Assembly: GCA_018398805.1 (NCBI GenBank) | Contig: JAGFBZ010000911.1 | Span: 1 to 64,000 of the forward strand | Source: Hirundichthys speculiger | Taxonomy: Eukaryota > Chordata > Actinopteri > Beloniformes > Exocoetidae | Length of the DNA stretch: 64,000 bases | Direction of reading: 5' to 3' | Shown here: positions 46,901-55,900 of the stretch, piece by piece | Numbering within the stretch: the first letter of the stretch is position 1 | Layout of the letters: the number at the start of each line of letters is the position of its first letter | Program-made: the position numbers and the translations under genes | The notes under the pieces: model-generated | The model's database searches: none | Seen by the model: only the letters and a program-made list of their open reading frames with translations | Told to the model about the DNA's origin: nothing

Positions 46901-49900
46901 ACCGACCACTAGAGACTGCAGTTTCTCTCCGACCACTAGAGACTGCAGTTCATCTACTGACCACTAGAGGCTGCAGTTCTTCTACTGACCACTAGAGACT
47001 GCAGTTCCTCTGCTGACCACTAGAGGCTGCAGTTCTTCTACCGACCACTAGAGGCTGCAGTTCCTCTACCGACCACTAGAGGCTGCGGTTCCTCTAGCTA
47101 CCACTAGAGGCTGCGGTTCTCTACTGACCACTAGAGACTGCAGTTCCTCTGCTGACCACTAGAGGCTGCACTTCTTCTACTGACCACTAGAGGTTGCGGT
47201 TTCTTCTACTGACCACTAGAGGCTGCAGTTCCCCTACCGACCACTAGAGACTGCAGTTTCTCTCCGACCACTAGAGACTGCAGTTCATCTACTGACCACT
47301 AGAGGCTGCAGTTCTTCTACTGACCACTAGAGGCTGCAGTTCTTCTACTGACCACTAGAGGCTGCAGTTCTTCTACTGACCACTAGAGGCTGCACAGTTC
47401 TTCTCTGACCACTAGAGGCTGCAGTTCTCTCTGACTGACCACTAGAGCTTCAGTTATTCTACTGACCACTAGAGGCTCAGTCAGACCACTAGGGCTTCTA
47501 TTCTGCTGACCACTAGAGGCTCCAGTTATTCTACTGACCACTAGAGGCTCCAGTTTCTGCAGTTCCTGGCTCAAATGAAGGGGTCATGGACAGACTTGTT
47601 CAGACCTTGATCTTAAGTGAAGGAGGTGGTCCATTCATATGAAACAGGTGTGTTGGCACAGGTGAACACCAAAAACAAGCAGGACAGTGGTACTTGAGGA
47701 CCAGGATTGAGAAATACTGATCTAACTCATTGTTGGAGCTCAACCCTAGTGGTCACTAGAGGCTGCAGTTCCTCTACCGACCACTAGAGGCTGCGGTTCC
47801 TCTAGCTACCACTAGAGGCTGCGGTTCTCTACTGACCACTAGAGACTGCAGTTCCTCTGCTGACCACTAGAGGCTGCACTTCTTCTACTGACCACTAGAG
47901 GCTGCGGTTCTTCTACTGACCACTAGAGGCTGCAGTTCCCCTACCGACCACTAGAGACTGCAGTTTCTCTCCGACCACTGGAGACTGCAGTTCATCTACT
48001 GACCACTAGAGGCTGCAGTTCTTCTACTGACCACTAGAGACTGCAGTTCCTCTGCTGACCACTAGAGGCTGCAGTTCCTCTACCGACCACTAGAGGCTGC
48101 GGTTCCTCTAGCTACCACTAGAGGCTGCGGTTCTCTACTGACCACTAGAGACTGCAGTTCCTCTGCTGACCACTAGAGGCTGCACTTCTTCTACTGACCA
48201 CTAGAGGTTGCGGTTTCTTCTACTGACCACTAGAGGCTGCAGTTCCCCTACCGACCACTAGAGACTGCAGTTTCTCTCCGACCACTAGAGACTGCAGTTC
48301 ATCTACTGACCACTAGAGGCTGCAGTTCTTCTACTGACCACTAGAGGCTGCAGTTCCTCTGCTGACCACTAGAGGCTGCAGTTCTTCTACTGACCACTAG
48401 AGGCTGCACTTCTTCTACTGACCACTAGAGGCTGCAGTTCTTCTACTGACCACTAGAGGCTGCAGTTCCTCTGCTGACCACTAGAGGCTGCAGTTCCTCT
48501 ACTGACCACTAGAGGCTTCAGTTATTCTACTGACCACTAGAGGCTTCAGTTATTCTACTGACCACTAGAGGCTCCAGTTATTCTACTGACCACTAGAGGC
48601 TCCAGTTTCTGCAGTTCCTGGCTCAAATGAAGGGGTCATGGACAGACTTGTTCAGACCTTGATCTTAAGTGAAGGAGGTGGTCCATTCATATGAAACAGG
48701 TGTGTTGGCACAGGTGAACACCAAAAACAAGCAGGACAGTGGTACTTGAGGACCAGGATTGAGAAATACTGATCTAACTCATTGTTGGAGCTCAACCCTA
48801 GTGGTCACTAGAGGCTGCAGCCTCCAGTGGTCAGTTGAGGAACTGGTTGTTTTGACACTTTCAAATTTCAGAAGTGAGATTCTCCTCTTTTTCCTCCAGG
48901 AGCTTTAAAAGCTCTCGTTCAGAGTCGTGACTCCAGCAGAGGAAAATGTGCTTCAGTGAGTCTGAGCAGCACTGAATGAAGCTTTCTGGACCCACATCTC
49001 TGAAGTTCAACCTGACAGAAGAGTTCAGGATCAAACTTCCTCCTCAGCCTCTCCATGAGAACCCCGCGGTGCTCAGACACACCAACTACAGCAGAGAGGA
49101 CACACGTCCAGGAGGAGATGTCCTCCAGAAGAACAAACCATCATTCAGAAGGTCCTGAACCTCAGCTGTATTCCAGCCAGACTGAAACTGATCCTGGTCA
49201 CCTGCTTCATGATCTTCATGAACTTTTGTGGAATTTCACATTTTCATTTTAAAACTTCTCCATTTTTGGGTAAAATACTGATGATCTTAGAACAGCTGCT
49301 CTCCTCACCTCATTGGTATCCCTGCAACATGTATGCTCATTACTACATTGATTATTATTATTGATACTGTTATTATAATTACATCATTAATGATGCTTCA
49401 TTGGTTTTAATCACCAGTATTGTTGTTGACCTGGAAACTCTGGATGGTTGTTGGAGGTGTGGTTGCGCTGCTGTCAGCAACATGACCGCTAGAGGTCAGT
49501 AACCAACCACACAGGAGGGAAGCTGTCAGCAGGACGAGGTAACGCTGCTGCCTCACAGCTGGAAGGGTCCTGGTTCAGACCCGTGTTCTCCAGATCCTCC
49601 AGTTTAGTCCTACAGGTTGACTGATGGTTAAACTGCCCCCAGGAGTGACTCTGGGTGTGTAGGTGTTCATCAGGTGACCCCTCCAGGTGTCTGGGACAGA
49701 CTTCAGAAACTGTCCTGAGCAGGAGGAAGCAGATGTAGATCACATAGACTGTAGCAAAGATCTGGACAAAGCTCCTGTGATGTCAGCAAAGTTACATCAT
49801 TTCACTTGACCATCTTCTACTAATGTATGATGCTAACTGATATTACTTTACATTATTTACACAAATCTGTCCAAACATCCTACTTTCAGATGCTACTACT

Positions 49901-52900
49901 AAACCTAAATCCACATCATGTGGTCACTCAGTACTGGACCAAGACCAGTGAGTGGGGGGTTGGCTGTGGTCACCTGCAGGTCAGCCAAGCATCATGGAAC
50001 TGATGAATACAACCAGTTACCTGTTGATTAGTGGTACAGTTAGTTAACCTGGTCATGAAGGTCCTGAAATGATCTGAGGTGAAGGTTTCTGGACCAGACG
50101 ATCCAGCTGATGATCTAGATCAGCCTTTATCAACCTTTTTCACCTTTTCACGACACCTTTCAAAAGTGAATAAAATCTCACGACACCCCAGAGTAAAATA
50201 TAATCCAAAACCACACTGCATCGCTCCCACTGTAAATGCATACGTACCGTTTATTTTGTTTAAATAACCTGAACACGATAACTGCACCAGAGTAGGCTTC
50301 AGCAGGAAAGTTTCTTTTCATCCGTGATGTGTTTGTTTCCATCCATCATCCTTGTATTGCCTCATTTTAGCCTTATCGCTAGCAACTACCTTTGCTACCT
50401 ATGGTGCAGATTCAGAGCTGGTGGATGAAGGCTTGATGAAGAAGTCGGCTCCTCTGTGATGTTCCGTTTCCTGTGGGGCTTTTCTTTTTAGAAAACGATC
50501 CATGATGCTGCTAAAACGTTCTCTTTGCTAGGGTTAGGGTTAGGGACAAGTTCAAGTCAGTTAGGGTTAGTTAGAGTTAGTTAGTGTTAGAGTTAGTTAG
50601 AGTTAGTTAGGGTTAGTGTTAGTTAGAGTTAGTTATGTTTAGAGTTAGTTAGGGGTAGTTGTGTTTGTGCCGTCGCTCCTCTGAAACCTGCAGCTGCTCT
50701 GTAGAGGTCAGAGGTCAGAGGTCAGTCAAACTGGCTGTGAAAGTGTTTGTTTTGGTTTCTCTCTGCAGCTGACCTCAGAGCAGTAAAACGTGAGCTCCTG
50801 TCTGAGGAGGGAGGGGCCTCTGGGGGCCGATGATGCTCAGAAGGTCCTCCACACCAGTGGTTCTAGACTGGTGGGTCGTGACCCAAAAGTGGGTTGCAGA
50901 CCCGTTTTCAGTGGGTCGTGGGCCTTTTCCTGGGGAAGGAAATGCTAAAAAAAAAAAATGTATGTTATTCATACTCCTTAACAGCAGATGGCGATAATGC
51001 CCTGTAATGCGAGTTGACACCCGGCAGTTCACACCATAGAAAAAAAGACCTGCAAAGTTTGTTTGAGCAGGCGAAATACAGATACAACGAAGAATATATG
51101 AGATATGGATTTTCTTATCATGAAGACAAGGCTCAGTGAGTAGTTATTCAGCTAAAACTATATATTTTTGAGTTCTTTTTGAAACTACTGCTCAGTGGTT
51201 GCACTTTTTTATTTCATGTTTGTGGATAAAAGCACTGTTGAGTCTTAAAAATGGCTGTTACTGAAATGTTCTAATTGTTATGTCAGCTTTATGAATAATG
51301 CTTAAATAAGTGACTAGATAGTTTTAATAGGAAATTGTTATATATTCAGGAAGTCGGTACTCAGCAAATGCTACATATTTGAGTTCTTTTTGAAACTACT
51401 GCTCAGTGGTAGGGCAGCACGGTGGCTTAGTGGTTAGCACTGTTGTCTCACAGCTAAAAGGTTCCTGGTTCGAACCTCGGCGGGGGGGGGGGGGGTCTGG
51501 TTTGAACCTCTGCCTTTCTGTGTGGAGTTTGCATGTTCTCCCCGTGCTTGCGTGGGTTTCCTCCAGGTACTCCGGCTTCCTCCCACAGTCCAAAGACATG
51601 CAGGTTAGGTTAATTGAGTAATTCTAAATTGCCCGTACGGAGTGAATGGTTGTTTGTCTGTATGTGGCCCTGCGATGGACTGGTGACCTGTCCAGGGTGA
51701 ACCCCTGCCTTTCGCCCGTAGACGGCTGGGATAGACTCCAGCAGATCCCCGTGACCCTTCAAGGATAAAACGGGTATAGAAAATGGATGGATGGATGGAT
51801 GCTCAGTGGTTGCACTTTATTTCATGTTTGTGCATGTTGAGTCTGTTAAAAAAAAAAAAAAGGCTGAAGTTACTGAAGTGAAGTGTTTTGGATTTAATTA
51901 AAGTGCAGCTAATTGAGCATCAAAGGGAATATTTTCCATTTGAAGTCATTTTGGGTATGCCTGGCATACGTGGGTTTTGGGTATGCCTGGCATACCCAAA
52001 ATGGCAAAATGGCAAAAACCAAAATGGCATAGTATGCCATTTTGGTTTTTGCCATTTTGGTTCACCAATAAATGTATTTTTTGTGTTGGCATTCTGTGAC
52101 ATTCTATTCTACTATCTCCGATTTAAACTCCAAGATCTTTTCATTCAATAAATTTGAGAAGTTGGAAATTTTCCTTGATTTGGGTCACGGCTTGTCAATT
52201 AAGGGTGATGGTGGGTCCTGAAGCCAGACCAGTTGAGAACCACTGCTCCACACTGCTCTGACCTTCAAGAAGAGACCTTCTAAGGAAACTTCTGGAAGTT
52301 AGTTCCTGGAGGGAACTATCTGTTGATTCTACTGTCAGTGAAGATTCCACAGAGGTGTCAATCTGAAGCAGTTTTGTTGTAGCTCAGTGGTCCTCCTGCG
52401 ACCACCTGAAGGACCCTGGTCAACGTTGGACAGGTGGAGTCTTTCTGAAGGTTCTCTAGACCTTCACAGATATACCAGATAAAACCAGAAGTGCTGGAGG
52501 GTTAGGGTCCAGACTGGTGGTCCAGACTGATGGTCCAGACTAATGGTCCAGACTGGTGGTCCAGACTCAGACTGGTGGTCCAGACTGGTGGTCCAGAGGG
52601 AGACAGGTCTCCTGGTCTGATGTGATGAAGGTTAAGTTCAGTCAGTTTAGTAACAGGAAGTCGTTGCTGAGCTGTGGTCCTCAGACCTGATTATAGGAAC
52701 GTTCCTGAAGAGACGCAGGAATCTTCCACCAGGCTGAACGAGCTCCTGGTGCTGATGCTGCATGTGAACATATATGTGGACGCCTCAACACACACCCTTT
52801 AAACAGGAAAGACGCCATCTGTCCTCCTGAGAGACATCCAACAAAGAAGAAGTGATTTAGGTTCCTGCAACAGTTGGTGGGTCAGTGAATGCAGCACGGA

Positions 52901-55900
52901 GGACAGAGCAGCTGCTGGTGTGGAGGCTCGCCATCTGCTGGCTGTAAAACACTCTGACCTCCGCTGGACCAGAGGTCACCCTCCTTCAGCAGCTCAGCTG
53001 TAGATCTGCAGCCGTGGACAGGTTTACGTCTTCTGTGAGAAGTCTGTATCATGAATGAAGGGAAACTGGAGCAGCTGCTGGATCACAGAGAGTCCAGACG
53101 TACACTTCTGCAGAAACACGAGAACATCAGAGAGAATTCATCAACCAGCCAACTCACATCTACATCAACAGGAAGAACTTTATCCATCAGTCAGCTGCTT
53201 TAGCTTTCTCCTAGCTCAGGATAATCACTCACTTTACTTTATATTTATTTTCTGCCTTTTTTTTTCATAAGTTTACACCTCGAAGATCCCTGAAAGGATT
53301 TTCCATGAGCAGCTCGGCTCCGTTACCCTGGTGGAGTTGTTGAATCATCTCAGGATTCCAGCTGGACCTGCTGTGACCTCCTGGTCCTGGGACCTTCTGT
53401 TGTTTCAGTGGAGACGTATAATAACTGCTACAGTGAGCATGACTGACCTCATCCTTTGTCCACAGATCCTTCCAGACCAACCACAGCCAGTCATGGTGGA
53501 CTGTTAGTTCAAGAAGACATTACACTACAACCACAAAAAGTCAAAATGATGCTAAAATCATAACAGCAATGATGAGCTGTCAATCAAACTGCTTCAAATG
53601 ATGTCTGGGCGGTCAGCTTTATTCCTTAAGATAAATTTATCTCATATGCTACAAAAAGATTAACCCCTTACAGATGTAAGACCTGGAGAAAAAGGCTGTA
53701 AATATGTTTAATTCTGCTGCGAAGATGGTCCTTTTAAACTTAGTGGTCAGTAAAGAAACTGCAGTGTCTAGTGGTCCGTAGAGGAACTGCAGCCTCTAGT
53801 GTTCAGTAGAGGAACTGCAGTCTCTAGTGTTCAGTAGAGGAACTGCAGTCTCTAGTGTTCGGTAGAGGAACTGAAGTCTCTAGTGTTCAGTAGAGGAACT
53901 GCAGTCTCTAGTGTTCGGTAGAGGAACTGAAGCCTCTAGTGGTCGTAGAGGAACTGCAGTCTCTAGTGTTTAGTAGAGGAACTGCAGTCTCTAGTGGTCA
54001 GTAAAGAATCTGCAGTCTCTAGTGGTCAGTAGAGGAAATGCAGCCTCTAGTGTTCAGTAGAGGAACTGCAGTCTCTAGTGTTCAGTAGAGGAACTGCAGC
54101 CTCTAGTGGTCGGTAGAGGAACTGCAGTCTCTAGTGTTCAGTAGAGGAACTGCAGCCTCTAGTGGTCGGTAGAGGAACTGAAGTCTCTAGTGTTCAGTAG
54201 AGGAACTGCAGCCTCTAGTGTTCAGTAGAGGAACTGCAGTCTCTAGTGTTTGGTAGAGGAACTGCAGTCTCTAGTGTTCGGTAGAGGAACTGCAGCCTCT
54301 AGTGTTCGGTAGAGGAACTGCAGCCTCTAGTGATCGGTAGAGGAACTGCAGTCTCTAGTGTACGGTAGAGGAACTGCAGTCTCTAGTGTTCGGTAGAGGA
54401 ACTGCAGTCTCTAGTGTTCGGTAGAGGAACTGCAGTCTCTAGTGGTCGGTAGAGGAACTGCAGTCTCTAGGGGTCGGTAGAGTAACTGCAGCCTCTAGTG
54501 TTCAGTAGAGGAACTGCAGCCTCTAGTGTTCAGTAGAGGAACTGCAGTCTCTAGTGGTCGGTAGAGGAACTGCAGTCTCTAGTGGTCGGTAGAGGAACTG
54601 CAGTCTCTAGTGTTCAGTAGAGGAACTGCAGTCTCTAGTAGTTGGTAGAGGAACTGCAGTCTCTAGTGTTCAGTAGAGGAACTGCAGCCTCTAGTGTTCA
54701 GTAGAGGAACTGCAGCCTCTAGTGTTCCGTAGAGGAACTGCAGTCTCTAGTGTTCAGTAAAGAAACTGCAGTCTCTAGTGTTCAGTAGAGGAACTGCAGT
54801 CTCTAGTGGTCGGTAGAAGAACTGCAGCCTCTAGTGGTCGGTTGAGGAACCGCAGCCTCTAGTGGTCGGTAGAGGAACTGCAGCCTCTAGTGGTCGGTAG
54901 AGGACCTGTTACATCCTGGATGATCTTCAGTCTCAAGGTTGGGATCCTGCTACTGGGTTTGAACTGATCTGGGTTAGGGTTAGTCTCTGGTTGGGGGCTG
55001 ACCCCATGTGGGTCAGTTAGGGTTACTTCATCCTGAAAGTGATGACGCTTTTAGACAGGTTCGACTCCATCTCCATTCTTTAATCAAGAAGGAAACCTGC
55101 TCTGCTGGATTCGTTTCACTTCAGTATCTCTCTATCTCAAACACATTAAATGACCTCATGTCCCCCTTTGGTCTCTGTGTGCCCCCTTCAGGACCCGGCC
55201 TACGCATCCTTCCTGCTCAACAAGCTTCAGCGCCTGCAGTGGCCTCGCCGTGGCCGCCATGCTGCCTCCGATGCCCGGTGTGAGGTCTGTGGCACCGCCT
55301 TCCAGCAGTTGAGGCGTTTCGCTCTACGCCGGGCTCTGGGTGCCAGCAGGGAGATGACGCCCCGCCCCACCGCCCCCAGCACCCCTTCAACCACCACCCC
55401 ATCCGCCTGCGGCCCCCTGACTTTGGAGAGGGAGCAGCTGCCAGTCAAGCAGCAGAGATGGACATTTGATGAGCAGCAGCGAGGGGGCGGGGCTGCGTGG
55501 AGGTGGGGAGGAGTACATAGCACTTATTTGGGAGGGGGTGGAGCCAAAGGACTAGCCACAGTCACACCCCTAAATGCACAAAACTACCTGGAAGGGGTGT
55601 GGAGGGTCTCCTGCTGCCCACCTGAACTTCAACACCCTACGGTAAGATGGAGGGACAAAACATCTGCTCCGATGGAGATGATGAGGATGATGGTGATGGT
55701 GATGGTGATGATGGTGATGATGATGATGGTGATGGTGATGGTGATGATGATGGTGATGATGATGGTGATGGTGATGGTGATGGTGATGATGGTGATGATG
55801 ATGGTGATGGTGATGGTGATGATGATGATGATGGTGATGAAAATGATGGTGATGGTGATGGTCTGAGAAGTTCCTCCTCAGGTCTGTTGAAGCTCCTCCA

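Larger units (their letters stand above)
50855..52245. mobile_element. Non-autonomous hAT element (1,391 bp) with a nested SINE
   Basis: Terminal repeats CAGTGGTTCTAGACTGG and, reverse-complemented, CAGTGGTTCTCAACTGG. Perfect 8-bp target duplication ctccacac at 50,847-50,854 and 52,246-52,253. An internal segment is duplicated (gagttctttttgaaactact at about 51,170 and 51,381). No transposase frame. Without the 390-bp SINE and one 10-bp duplication the element would be about 990 bp. Confidence 0.92.

Noticed and set aside
50529..50665. Chromosome end suggested by TTAGGG-like repeats
   Set aside because: Short, degenerate and inside an intron with genes on both sides, so interstitial.
55675..55866. 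Met/Val-rich extension of kif26a exon 3 into the GAT repeat
   Set aside because: A good donor (ACG|GTAAGA) precedes it and the residues are a trinucleotide-repeat translation.
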